Shown here in pieces: positions 9,314 to 18,016 of a stretch of DNA of 64,000 nucleotides. The stretch is from Paenarthrobacter ilicis (GTDB lineage Bacteria; Actinomycetota; Actinomycetes; Actinomycetales; Micrococcaceae). The translations under genes and the position numbers were made by a program. Under the pieces are notes generated by a model, which saw only the letters and a list, made by a program, of their open reading frames with translations, made no database searches and was not told the DNA's origin. Positions within the stretch are counted from its first letter, which is position 1. Each line of letters opens with the position of its first letter. The DNA lies in the NCBI RefSeq assembly GCF_016907545.1, contig NZ_JAFBCD010000001.1, positions 744,001 through 808,000 of the forward strand, in the 5' to 3' direction.

Positions 9314-9784
9314 TTACGCCTGCGCAGCAACCTTTCGGATTTCCGGGCGGAGGCCGATCGACTGGAACACGGGGTTCATCTGCCGAGCGTGGGGGAGCGT
9401 GGAGATCACCACGCTGTCCAACTCGCTGTAGAACGCTTCCCTGGCGCGGTTCATGGCATGACGCAGCCCGCACTCCGTGATCAGGGGGCAGTTGCGGGTT
9501 GGCGATTGGCATTCGGCAGGATCCTGCCTGCTGTCCAGTTGCCTCAGGACGTAGCCGACAGTGGCCCGACGGCCGGCTTCATTCAGGCGGGATCCACCCA
9601 GCCTGCCGCGCTCCACATCTATCAGGCCCAGTGACCGGAGGCGGACCATCGCTTTGCTGACGTGGTTGTATGGAGTGCCTACCGCGTCCGACACGGCCTG
9701 GGTTGTCAGAAGGGTTCCCTCGGGCGCCGCAGCCAACACCATGATGGCGCGGAGGCTCACATCGGCGAAGGCGTTGATTTTCAC
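9314..9784 (-). CDS. Rrf2-family Fe-S regulator, NsrR-like
   Basis: The 156-residue protein has a winged helix-turn-helix (about 1-70, with TPYNHVSKAMVRLRSLGL as recognition region) and three conserved cysteines at 92, 99 and 105, matching the cluster-ligating pattern of NO-sensing NsrR proteins. The GTG start (9782-9784) is chosen because the family begins at this point (MKINAF...); the longer upstream frame is not conserved-looking. No flavohaemoglobin or other NO-stress target is beside it, so its regulon is elsewhere. NsrR rather than IscR is favoured by the cysteine spacing, but this is not certain. Confidence 0.82.
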   Translation of the reverse strand: MKINAFADVSLRAIMVLAAAPEGTLLTTQAVSDAVGTPYNHVSKAMVRLRSLGLIDVERGRLGGSRLNEAGRRATVGYVLRQLDSRQDPAECQSPTRNCPLITECGLRHAMNRAREAFYSELDSVVISTLPHARQMNPVFQSIGLRPEIRKVAAQA

Positions 9785-9806
9785 GGGGTCACCCTGGGTA
9801 GTCGGT

Positions 9807-10244
9807 CTAGTCCACCCAGATGGATGGTTCGTTGGTGTCCGGCTCCATGGGTGAGAACTCGAAGCCCTCCGGTGCCGGTGCGTAAGGAATGATGGCAGCG
9901 AGCACGCCGCCTTCCTTGTGCTCGGCTGCGCCGTAAATGCCATCGGAATCGTGCTCCGGGAGCATGACGTCGCTGACCACGGCTACTGCGCGGAACTCAT
10001 CGCGGCCTTGGCGAAGCAAGTGATGGATGTCCTCCAACATCTGCCCTGCATCAACATCGCCATCCTCGTCGGGTTCCCCGGGGGCGATCATCACAATCCG
10101 GAGTTCGCCGTCGTCTGACATGGTGACGCCGAACGGATAGAACCCGCCGTTTTGCTGGAGGTGTTCCTGCGCGGTACCCAGTGCCGTGCCCAGCGTCTCG
10201 CGAAGCTCCTGGTCCTGGACGGACTCAGTGGATTGGTGGCTCAC
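9807..10244 (-). CDS. Uncharacterised acidic protein coupled to phosphomannomutase gene
   Basis: The 145-residue protein is not recognised with confidence. It is acidic, soluble, without signal peptide or membrane segment, and has a strand-rich region (FYPFGVTM, LRIVMIAPG) and a C-terminal SIWVD. The GTG start at 10242-10244 is preferred over an upstream ATG because a near-perfect AAGGAGGA lies 5 bases before it and overlaps the stop of the phosphomannomutase gene; this implies translational coupling. I give no function. Confidence 0.8.
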   Translation of the reverse strand: MSHQSTESVQDQELRETLGTALGTAQEHLQQNGGFYPFGVTMSDDGELRIVMIAPGEPDEDGDVDAGQMLEDIHHLLRQGRDEFRAVAVVSDVMLPEHDSDGIYGAAEHKEGGVLAAIIPYAPAPEGFEFSPMEPDTNEPSIWVD

Positions 10245-10254
10245 CCGGTCCTCC

Positions 10255-11673
10255 TTAGGCCCGGACCAGTGCCAGGACGCGGTCACGGATCTTTTCCATG
10301 GTGGCGTGGTCCGTGGCTTCAGCGTTCAGGCGAAGGAATGGTTCAGTGTTTGAAGGGCGGAGGTTGAACCACCAGCTGCCATCGTTGGCAGTGAAGGTGG
10401 AGCCGTCCATGTGGTCGATGCTGATGTCTTCGTCCTGGAAGTCAACGCGCACGCGTTCCACGGCACCGGCCTTGTCCTCGATCTCGGAGTTGATCTCTCC
10501 GGAGGAAACGTAGGGCTCGTACTGGCGGCCGAGTTCGGACAGCGGACCATCCTGCTCGCCCAAGGCCGCGAGGACGTGCATCGCGGCGAGCATGCCGGTG
10601 TCCGCATTCCAGAAATCACGGAAGTAGAAGTGCGCTGAGTGTTCCCCGCCGAAGACGGCGCCTTCTTCGGCCATGACGGCCTTGATGAAGGAGTGGCCCA
10701 CCCTGGTACGGACCGCACGGCCACCATCGTGTGCCACCAACTCGGGTACTGCCTTGGAGGTCAGCAGATTGTGGATGATGACCGGGGTCTGCTCGCCGGC
10801 GGCCTGGGCGCGGGCGATCTCCCGGCGGGCCACCATGCCGGTGATCGCGGACGGGGACACGGGCTGGCCCTTCTCATCAATCACGAAGCAGCGGTCAGCG
10901 TCGCCGTCGAACGCCAATCCGATGTCCGCGCCGTGCTTTACCACTGCGGCTTGAAGATCACGGAGGTTCTCCGGCTCAAGCGGGTTGGCCGGGTGGTTCG
11001 GGAACGAGCCATCGAGCTCGAAGTACAGCGGCACAATATCGAACGGCAGGCCCGGAAGGATCTTGTCTCCCAGAACCGCGGGAGTGGTCAGGCCGGCCAT
11101 GCCGTTGCCGGCATCCACCACAACCTTCAACGGACGGGACCCGGAGAGGTCCACGAGGCTGCGCAGGTACTCCGCGTAGTCCTTCAAGACGTCGTGCACG
11201 CCGATTTCGCCACGGGTTGCTGCAGCGGGAATGATCCCGGTATTCAAATACTCTTCGGCGAGGGCCTGGATCTCCTTGAGACCGGACTCGGAGGAGATGG
11301 GCTGGGCGCCGGCCTTGGCCATCTTGATGCCGTTGTACTCGGCCGGGTTGTGGCTGGCGGTAAAGGTGGCCCCGGCAGCGTTCAGCGCGCCGCAGGCGTA
11401 GTACAGCTCATCAGTGGAAATCAGGTCCAGCAGCTGCACGTTGGCCCCACGCGTTGCCGCTCCATTGGCGAACGCCTGGCTGAACTCCGGCGAGGACGGG
11501 CGCATGTCGCCGCCCACAAGCACGGTTTCGCCCTCAAGCCCGAGGACATCAACAAAGGCAGCGCCCACGGCTTCGACGATCTCGGCCGTAATGGAATCGC
11601 CCACGATGCCCCGGACGTCGTACGCCTTGAAGGACGCCGAAAGGTCAAAGGTCTTGCTCTGCTCGCTAGTCAC
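10255..11673 (-). CDS. manB: Phosphomannomutase/phosphoglucomutase
   Basis: The 472-residue enzyme belongs to the alpha-D-phosphohexomutase superfamily and interconverts hexose 6- and 1-phosphates for polysaccharide and glycoconjugate precursors. Visible are the phosphoserine loop TASHNPAEYNG (Ser about 107), the Mg site DGDADR (about 256-261), the sugar-binding loop GEHSAHFYFRD and the C-terminal phosphate-binding loop RPSNTEP. The GTG at 11671-11673 begins the family's normal N-terminus (FKAYDVRG about 15-22); longer frames upstream run into the recQ promoter. Whether mannose or glucose phosphate is preferred cannot be read from the sequence. Confidence 0.92.
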   Translation of the reverse strand: MTSEQSKTFDLSASFKAYDVRGIVGDSITAEIVEAVGAAFVDVLGLEGETVLVGGDMRPSSPEFSQAFANGAATRGANVQLLDLISTDELYYACGALNAAGATFTASHNPAEYNGIKMAKAGAQPISSESGLKEIQALAEEYLNTGIIPAAATRGEIGVHDVLKDYAEYLRSLVDLSGSRPLKVVVDAGNGMAGLTTPAVLGDKILPGLPFDIVPLYFELDGSFPNHPANPLEPENLRDLQAAVVKHGADIGLAFDGDADRCFVIDEKGQPVSPSAITGMVARREIARAQAAGEQTPVIIHNLLTSKAVPELVAHDGGRAVRTRVGHSFIKAVMAEEGAVFGGEHSAHFYFRDFWNADTGMLAAMHVLAALGEQDGPLSELGRQYEPYVSSGEINSEIEDKAGAVERVRVDFQDEDISIDHMDGSTFTANDGSWWFNLRPSNTEPFLRLNAEATDHATMEKIRDRVLALVRA

Positions 11674-11725
11674 GCGCTCAATCCTACTGTGACACCGCAA
11701 TTCGGCATGAATGCGGGCCCGGACC

Positions 11726-11745
11726 TGTGGACAGCTTTGTCCACA
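11726..11745. promoter_or_regulatory. Inverted pair of DnaA-box-like 9-mers
   Basis: TTGTCCACA (11737-11745) is identical to the GC-rich actinobacterial DnaA-box form, and TGTGGACAG (11726-11734) is a one-mismatch inverted copy; together they make an 8-4-8 palindrome. It lies in the divergent region between the phosphomannomutase and recQ-like genes. Chance occurrence is possible. Confidence 0.45.
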
Positions 11746-11795
11746 TAGCCCATCCCTGCGCCCACGTTGTCCGGGGCGGCTGGAATACTGGGGGC

Positions 11796-13961
11796 ATGGC
11801 CAACAGCTCCCCACATCCCGCAGTTTCGTTGCAATCACCTACCCATCAGCAGGCGTTGGCCTGCCTCCGCGAGTTGGTAGGGCATCCGGACGCAAAGTTC
11901 CATGATGGCCAGTTCGAGGCCATAGAGGCGCTGGTTGATGCCGGGCGCCGTGCATTGGTGGTTCAACGCACCGGGTGGGGTAAGTCAGCCGTCTACTTCG
12001 TTGCATCACTGCTGTTGCGCCGGCGTGGTGCCGGGCCCACACTCATTGTTTCCCCCTTGCTTGCCTTGATGCGGGACCAGGTTGCGGCCGCTGCGAGGGC
12101 CGGTGTGCGGGCAGTGGCCATCAACTCGGCCAACGCTTTGGAGTGGGACACCGTGCTGGCCCAGCTGGCCGCCGACGAGGTGGACGTTCTCCTGGTCTCA
12201 CCTGAGCGGCTGACCAACCCCTCGTTCAGGGAGAACCAACTCCCGGAGCTTGTGCGTCGTACGGGCCTCTTGGTCATTGACGAGGCACACTGTATTTCAG
12301 ACTGGGGCCATGACTTCCGGCCGGATTACCGCCGCATCGCCGACCTGATCGCGCAGCTGCCTGAAACGGTCCCGGTCCTTGCCACCACCGCCACAGCCAA
12401 CTCGCGGGTGGTTCATGACATCGAGGAACAGTTGGGTGCAGGAGTACTGACCATCCGTGGCGCTCTGGGCCGTGAGTCCCTGCGGCTGGGTGTCCTGAAT
12501 CTCCACGACTCGCGGGACCGGCTGGGATGGTTGCTGACCCACCTGGGGGACATGCCCGGAAGCGGCATCATCTACACGCTGACGGTTTCCGCCGCGGAAG
12601 ACACTGCCCGGCTCCTGTCTGAGGCGGGGCACAATGTCCTTGCCTACACGGGACGCACGGATACGGCGGACCGCGAAAGGGCGGAGCAACTGCTGAAGGA
12701 CAACCAAGTGAAAGCACTGGTGGCCACCTCAGCCCTGGGCATGGGATTCGACAAGCCTGATCTGGGATTCGTGATCCACCTGGGCGCCCCTTCGTCGCCT
12801 GTGGCCTACTACCAGCAGGTTGGCCGCGCCGGCCGTGGAGCAGCCAACGCCGATGTCCTGCTCCTTCCCGGTTCTGAGGACCGCGAAATTTGGCAGTACT
12901 TTGCCACGGCCTCAATGCCTTCGGCCGAAAAGGCGGACTCTGTGCTCCGCGTTCTCGGGGAAGCAAGCTCAGCCATGTCCACGGTGGCGTTGGAAGCGCG
13001 GGTGGACCTGCGCAGGACACCGCTGGAACTCCTCCTCAAGGTCCTTGCAGTGGATGGCGCCGTGGAGCGCGTTGGCGGGGGATGGCGGGCAACCGGCAAA
13101 CCGTGGCACTACGACGCCGAGCGGTACGCCCGGATTGCCGAGGCCCGTGTGGACGAGCAGGATTCCATGGTGATCTACCAAGACACCGCAGGCTGCAGGA
13201 TGGAGTACATCACCTCTGTCCTGGATGACGAAACCGCCGCCCCCTGTGGCAAGTGCGATAACTGCGCAGGCCGTTGGTTCCCCGTTGATGTGGCTGCCTC
13301 GGCAGCGGACGCTGCCAACCAGACACTTCGCCGCGCAGGTATCGCCGTGGAACCACGTCTGCAGTGGCCCAGCGGAATGGATCGCTTGGGCGTCGCGGTC
13401 AAGGGCAAAATTAAACCGCACCAGAGCATCGCAGAAGGTCGGGTGCTCGCCCGGCTCACGGATCTGGGCTGGGGCGGTGCCCTGCGCGAACTGTTTGCCG
13501 CCGGCGCCCCGGACCGTGCCGTTGACCCGGCCATGCTCCAAGCCTGTGTCCAGGTGCTTCGTGAGTGGTCCGGGGCTGAAGGCGGAACCCCATGGAGCGG
13601 CGTTGGTCGACCAGCTGCAGTGGTCAGCATTCCTTCCCGCAGCAAGCCGCAGCTGGTGAACACCCTGGCGGAGGGGATAGCAGGCATTGGCCGGATGCCG
13701 TACCTGGGACAACTGACACCGGAGCACGGTGGACCCACCGGAGCACGCGGCGGGAACAGTGCCTACCGTTTGGCTGGAGTGTGGGACAGGCTGGCTGTCG
13801 GGGCCGAGCTTGCGCAGGCCCTGAAGAGTATCGGCGATCAGCCCGTGCTGTTGGTGGATGATCTCATCGACAGCCGGTGGACCATGACGGTGGCCGGGCT
13901 CGCGCTGCGTGAAACAGGAGCAGGTGCTGTTCTGCCGCTGGCACTTGCCCAGGCCGGGTAG
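11796..13961 (+). CDS. RecQ-family DNA helicase fused to a phosphoribosyltransferase-like domain
   Basis: The 721-residue protein is an SF2 3'-5' DNA helicase. The helicase core shows motif I (TGWGKSAVYF), DEAH box IDEAHCISDWGHDFRP (about 161-176), TATANSRV and motif VI QQVGRAGRG. A RecQ zinc site is present (Cys about 467, then CGKCDNC near 485-490), followed by a winged-helix region. The last 120 residues carry a PRPP-binding motif, LLVDDLIDSRWTMT (about 682-695), preceded by VVSIPSRSK, as in ComF-like phosphoribosyltransferases. The ATG at 11796 has GGGGG upstream; an earlier in-frame start exists but lacks support. The role is DNA repair or recombination; what the PRTase-like domain does is unknown. 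Confidence 0.9.
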   Translation: MANSSPHPAVSLQSPTHQQALACLRELVGHPDAKFHDGQFEAIEALVDAGRRALVVQRTGWGKSAVYFVASLLLRRRGAGPTLIVSPLLALMRDQVAAAARAGVRAVAINSANALEWDTVLAQLAADEVDVLLVSPERLTNPSFRENQLPELVRRTGLLVIDEAHCISDWGHDFRPDYRRIADLIAQLPETVPVLATTATANSRVVHDIEEQLGAGVLTIRGALGRESLRLGVLNLHDSRDRLGWLLTHLGDMPGSGIIYTLTVSAAEDTARLLSEAGHNVLAYTGRTDTADRERAEQLLKDNQVKALVATSALGMGFDKPDLGFVIHLGAPSSPVAYYQQVGRAGRGAANADVLLLPGSEDREIWQYFATASMPSAEKADSVLRVLGEASSAMSTVALEARVDLRRTPLELLLKVLAVDGAVERVGGGWRATGKPWHYDAERYARIAEARVDEQDSMVIYQDTAGCRMEYITSVLDDETAAPCGKCDNCAGRWFPVDVAASAADAANQTLRRAGIAVEPRLQWPSGMDRLGVAVKGKIKPHQSIAEGRVLARLTDLGWGGALRELFAAGAPDRAVDPAMLQACVQVLREWSGAEGGTPWSGVGRPAAVVSIPSRSKPQLVNTLAEGIAGIGRMPYLGQLTPEHGGPTGARGGNSAYRLAGVWDRLAVGAELAQALKSIGDQPVLLVDDLIDSRWTMTVAGLALRETGAGAVLPLALAQAG

Positions 13962-13973
13962 CGGACCGGACCC

Positions 13974-15428
13974 ATGACCATAAACCCCAACACCGGCGTT
14001 GATGCGCCTACGGAAACGGCTTGGCGGCCCCGCTTGGCCCTGCTGGTGGCGGCCACGTTCTTCATGGAGTTCCTGGACGGTACCATCCTGACAACGGCCA
14101 TCCCCAGCATCGCGTCCGATTTCCATGCCGCCCCCGCCGACATCAACATCACCATGACTGCTTACCTGGTGACAGTGGCCATGGGCATTCCCCTGAGCAG
14201 TTGGCTCGCCGAGCGGTTCGGAGCCCGCAGGATCTTTTGCCTGGCCATCGCCGTGTTCACCATCGCTTCGCTGCTGTGTGCAGTGAGCACGGACCTGACC
14301 ATGCTCACCGTCAGCCGCGTGGCCCAAGGCCTGGGCGGGGCAATGATGGTTCCCGTCGGCACGCTGGTGGTCCTCCGGGGCACGCCCAAGTCCGAGCTTC
14401 TGCGCGCCACCGCGTATCTGGTGTGGCCGGGCTTGCTTGCTCCGGTCCTGGCTCCCATGGTGGGCGGCGCACTGACCACGTTCCTGTCCTGGCACTGGAT
14501 CTTCCTGATCAACGTGCCCTTGGGCCTGGCTGCCTTCATCGCGGCGCTGCGCCTTGTTCCCCGGACATCCTTCGATTCCGGCAGGCGGCTCGACTGGTTT
14601 GGCCTGGTGCTGACCACGCTGGGTGTGGGCGCGCTGGTGGTAGGGCTGGAAACACTGGGCGGCCATGCCTCCAACTGGATTGCCGTGGTGGTGGTGGGTG
14701 CCGGTTTGGCGTCCCTCGCCGGTGCGGTCTTGTGGATGCGGACAGCCAAAGTGCCCTTGTTCAACCTCGGCGTCTTTGGCACCAGAACCTTCCGGGCCAC
14801 GTCAACGGGCGGCTTTATTTACCGTTTGACCATCAGTTCAGTCCCGTTCCTGCTGCCCCTGATGTTCCAGAGCGGATTCGGTTGGGACCCTCTAAAAGCC
14901 GGTGTCATGGTGGCCGCCGTGTTCGTTGGGAACATTGGCATCAAGCCCGCCACCACACCGCTCATCCGGCGCTTTGGGTTCAAGCCCGTGCTGGTTTTCG
15001 CATCCTTCTCCTCGGCAGTGACTTTTGCCCTTTGCGCATTCCTGACCGCCCAAACCCCCGAGCCCGTCATCTTTGCGGTGCTGCTGTTAAGCGGTGCATT
15101 CCGGTCCATCGGCTTCTCTGCCTATGCCTCGGTGCAATACGCGGACATCGAGCCCGGACAACTGCCCTCGGCCAACGCAATCTCGGCCACCTTGGTCCAG
15201 TTGGCAGCAGCCGCTGGCATCGCTGTGGGTGCGTTGTTCCTGCGGCTCTTCGAAGCAACGCAGATTTTCGGCCCGGAGGGCGTCGCGCCGTACAGGGGAG
15301 CTTTCCTTGCGATGGCGGTGCTGATGCTGATCAGCACAGTGGACAGCCTCACGTTGCCCAAGCACGCCGGGGCAGAAGTCAGCGGTGGGGCCAGGCGCAC
15401 CGTACCGGGTCCCGCCAAACGGGCCTGA
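13974..15428 (+). CDS. MFS drug/metabolite exporter, DHA2 (EmrB/QacA) family
   Basis: The 484-residue integral membrane protein has about 14 hydrophobic segments. The DHA2 motif C/D1 appears as LDGTILTTAIPSIASDF (about 35-52), and motif A as SWLAERFGARRIF; GGALTTFLSWHWIFLINVPLG is the family's motif around TM5-6. It is expected to be a proton-coupled exporter of hydrophobic or cationic compounds at the cytoplasmic membrane. It starts 12 bp after the recQ-like gene and may be co-transcribed with it. The substrate is unknown. Confidence 0.92.
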   Translation: MTINPNTGVDAPTETAWRPRLALLVAATFFMEFLDGTILTTAIPSIASDFHAAPADINITMTAYLVTVAMGIPLSSWLAERFGARRIFCLAIAVFTIASLLCAVSTDLTMLTVSRVAQGLGGAMMVPVGTLVVLRGTPKSELLRATAYLVWPGLLAPVLAPMVGGALTTFLSWHWIFLINVPLGLAAFIAALRLVPRTSFDSGRRLDWFGLVLTTLGVGALVVGLETLGGHASNWIAVVVVGAGLASLAGAVLWMRTAKVPLFNLGVFGTRTFRATSTGGFIYRLTISSVPFLLPLMFQSGFGWDPLKAGVMVAAVFVGNIGIKPATTPLIRRFGFKPVLVFASFSSAVTFALCAFLTAQTPEPVIFAVLLLSGAFRSIGFSAYASVQYADIEPGQLPSANAISATLVQLAAAAGIAVGALFLRLFEATQIFGPEGVAPYRGAFLAMAVLMLISTVDSLTLPKHAGAEVSGGARRTVPGPAKRA

Positions 15429-15487
15429 AGCAACGCGCCTGAAACCGGGTCTCGGACCCCGCGAACGCCGCAGTCGGTTAACGCAAA

Positions 15488-15513
15488 AGGTCCCGGTTCG
15501 AAAACCGGGACCT
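15488..15513. terminator. Bidirectional terminator between MFS gene and tRNA-Ser
   Basis: AGGTCCCGGTT (15488-15498) pairs with AACCGGGACCT (15503-15513). On the minus strand it is followed by TTTTG, fitting a terminator for tRNA-Ser; it also lies 60 bp after the MFS stop. Confidence 0.75.
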
Positions 15514-15518
15514 GTTCG

Positions 15519-15606
15519 CGGAGACGGGGGGATTTGAACCCCCGGTGGAGTTGTGCCCCACACTTCATTAGCAGTGAAGCCCATTCGGCCGCTCTGGCAC
15601 GTCTCC
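15519..15606 (-). tRNA. tRNA-Ser(GCT)
   Basis: The 88-nt reverse strand has the class II tRNA layout: acceptor GGAGACG/CGTCTCC, D-arm, anticodon stem CTTCA/TGAAG around CTGCTAA (anticodon GCT), a long variable arm and T-arm GGTTCAAATCC, with discriminator G typical of tRNA-Ser. CCA is not encoded. Confidence 0.96.
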
Positions 15607-15694
15607 CTTTGCTATTGCTAGCCCACCAAGGATACGCAGAACCTGCGGCCCAGTGCAAAACAGCCACTGGAAACGGGCTGCGCTGGCGCGTAGG

Positions 15695-17956
15695 TCAGTT
15701 CCGTCCGGCCAACGAGCGCCACAGGAAGTGGTTGCTGCGTGCCTGCAGCGCTGCCGCCTGCCGGTTGTCCGAAGCACCGGCATGGCCACCTTCCAGTGCC
15801 TCGTGGAACCACACGTCCGGAATCCCCATAGCCTGCATCCGTGCCGCCATTTTGCGGGCCTGCACGGGGCCCACCCGGTCATCCGAAGTGGCTGTCCAGA
15901 TGAACGTTTCCGGGTAATCCACGCCATCGTGCAGGAGGTGGTAGGGCGAGAAAGTCCGGATGAACTCCCATTGCGCGGGGACGTCGGGATCGCCGTACTC
16001 GGCGATCCACGAATATCCCGCGGACAGCTTGGTGTAGCGCCGCATGTCCAGGAGGGGAACACCGCAGGACACGGCTCCGAACAGTTCGGGGTACTGGGTC
16101 AGCATGTTTCCCACCAGCAAGCCGCCGTTGGAACCGCCAACGCATCCCAGCCGGGGCCGGCTGGTGACGCCGCGGGAGATCAGGTCCTTGGCCACCGCCG
16201 CGAAATCCTCGTAGGCGCGGTGCCGGTTCTCCTGGAGGGCTGCGCGGTGCCAACCCGGTCCGTATTCGCCCCCGCCGCGGATGTTGGCAACAACGTAGAC
16301 GCCGCCCCGTGAGTGCGGTGCGGAGCCGTCGTCGGACGCCACTGCTGTGGTGCGCCGCTCCAGCCAGGCCCGCCCAATGGACCCGCTGTAAGCGGGTGTC
16401 CGCGAGATCTCGAAACCGCCGTAGCCGGAAAGCTGTGTGGGGTTCTGCCCGTCGAGCACCAGATCCTTGGAGGCAACCTGGAAGTAGGGAACCTTGGTGC
16501 CGTCTTCCGAGACGGCGAAGTGTTGCTGGACTTCGTACTGGTCTTCGTCGAAGAACGACGGCGACCGCTTCACTTCCGTGTGGTGGCTTGCTACGCCCGG
16601 GGTTCCGCTCCCGCCGCCCGGCTCGGTCCGGACCAGGGAGCCGCGGGTCAAGGTGGTGGGGGTGGTGAAGCCGGTGGCCACCAGCCAGAAATCGTTGCCG
16701 GCGCCGGCCTCGTCTTCATCGTCCACTGCGTAGGCATTGACGTCGTGCAGGGGCGGGCAGGCATCCAGGACGGTGGAGGCCCACGCCCCGTTGCCGGCGG
16801 TGGGGGCGTCCGGCTCCACGGGCAGCCGCGGATCGAGGACCCGGATTTCGGAGGAGACGTCCCGCAGCAGGTTGAGCAACAGGTATTCCCTGGTCCAGCT
16901 CCAGGACTGCAAGGAGGTGTGCGCGTCGGGTTCAAACAAGGTCAGCAGCGAGCGGGATCCGGCCAGATACTGCTCAAAATCTGCCGCCAGCAAAGACCCT
17001 GCAGGGAAGACGGTCCCGTCCACGTCCCAGTCCTTCTGCGGGCGGAACAGCAGCCAGTCCCGGTGGACGCTGATGTTCACGTCCGTGGGGACATCAACGG
17101 CCAGCCATGAACCCTCACGCAGCAGCGATGTGCTCCGGTTGTAGAAGTCGATGTAGTCAACGGCAAAGGTGCGCTCGTAACCCGGCGTGGAGTCGTGAGC
17201 CACCATGGCCAGCATGTGGTCCTCAGGGATCTCGTAGAGGCGCTCGGCCTCTTGGAGGGACTGTCCCCGGCCCAGTTTCACCGCGGTCCTGGCATAGGAG
17301 GACGAGGTAGCAGGAAGGCCCTCGGCGGTGGTTGAAACCAGCAATGTGTCGGCATCAAGCCAGCTCACGTTGCCTTTCGCGGTGGGGATATCAAAGCCGC
17401 CCTCAACGAAGGTGCGCGATTCGACGTCGAACTCGCGGTGGCGGTCAGCGTCACCGCCGTCGGGCGACAGCGAAACCATGGCCAGGCGGTACTCGCTGCC
17501 GTCCTCCGGCCGGAGGAACCCGGCGCCGTGGAATACCCACTCGGTTCCCTCTGAAGCTGCCAGTGCGTCAACGTCCAGCAGAACGTCCCACTCCGGCGAA
17601 TCCGTGAGGTAGCTTTCCCAGGTGGTCCGGCGCCACAGTCCCTTGGGGTGCTCCTGGTCTTTCCAGAAGTTGTAGTAGTAATCCCCGCGCTTGTTCACCA
17701 TGGCAATGCGGTCCGTTGAGTCCAAAACCTCAAGGATGCCTGCTTCAACACTGCGGTACTCGGGATCGTCGAGCAGTTCTTCGGTGCGGGCATTTTGTTC
17801 GCGCACCCACGCCAGCTGCTCTTCGCCGTGGATCTCTTCGAGCCAGATGTTCTCATCTATGGGCTCCGGCGCGACGTCTGCGGCGTGCCGTGGCCCGGAT
17901 GTCCGGGCGTTATCCTTCTCTGGAAGTGGCGTCTGATCAGCTTGTGTGGTGGTCAT
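15695..17956 (-). CDS. Prolyl oligopeptidase family (S9A) serine peptidase
   Basis: The 753-residue protein has the S9A layout: an N-terminal beta-propeller region and a C-terminal alpha/beta-hydrolase domain. The nucleophile is Ser about 609 in GGSNGG; Asp lies in the SDDRVGPVQ segment and His in EGGHAG, completing the triad. RGGGEYGPGWH is the conserved oxyanion-side motif. There is no signal peptide, so it should cleave short proline-containing peptides in the cytoplasm. The ATG at 17954-17956 gives a normal N-terminus; a longer upstream frame would overlap the divergent gene's promoter. The intergenic gap to that gene is only 60 bp. Confidence 0.92.
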   Translation of the reverse strand: MTTTQADQTPLPEKDNARTSGPRHAADVAPEPIDENIWLEEIHGEEQLAWVREQNARTEELLDDPEYRSVEAGILEVLDSTDRIAMVNKRGDYYYNFWKDQEHPKGLWRRTTWESYLTDSPEWDVLLDVDALAASEGTEWVFHGAGFLRPEDGSEYRLAMVSLSPDGGDADRHREFDVESRTFVEGGFDIPTAKGNVSWLDADTLLVSTTAEGLPATSSSYARTAVKLGRGQSLQEAERLYEIPEDHMLAMVAHDSTPGYERTFAVDYIDFYNRSTSLLREGSWLAVDVPTDVNISVHRDWLLFRPQKDWDVDGTVFPAGSLLAADFEQYLAGSRSLLTLFEPDAHTSLQSWSWTREYLLLNLLRDVSSEIRVLDPRLPVEPDAPTAGNGAWASTVLDACPPLHDVNAYAVDDEDEAGAGNDFWLVATGFTTPTTLTRGSLVRTEPGGGSGTPGVASHHTEVKRSPSFFDEDQYEVQQHFAVSEDGTKVPYFQVASKDLVLDGQNPTQLSGYGGFEISRTPAYSGSIGRAWLERRTTAVASDDGSAPHSRGGVYVVANIRGGGEYGPGWHRAALQENRHRAYEDFAAVAKDLISRGVTSRPRLGCVGGSNGGLLVGNMLTQYPELFGAVSCGVPLLDMRRYTKLSAGYSWIAEYGDPDVPAQWEFIRTFSPYHLLHDGVDYPETFIWTATSDDRVGPVQARKMAARMQAMGIPDVWFHEALEGGHAGASDNRQAAALQARSNHFLWRSLAGRN

Positions 17957-18016
17957 CAGCCCATCCAAGCAACACTGCTCAACGGTAAGCAAGTCACACA
18001 GAAGTTAGGCTGGAGC

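Noticed and set aside
12969-14666. Long open frame on the minus strand opposite the recQ-like and MFS genes
   Set aside because: It is antisense to two well-supported genes, has a low-complexity Gly/His/Gln-rich translation and no domain; it results from GC-rich codon bias.
14021-15442. Alternative frame of 473 codons overlapping the MFS exporter in the same direction
   Set aside because: Its translation is Arg/Pro/His-rich with no membrane segments, whereas the other frame gives a canonical DHA2 transporter.
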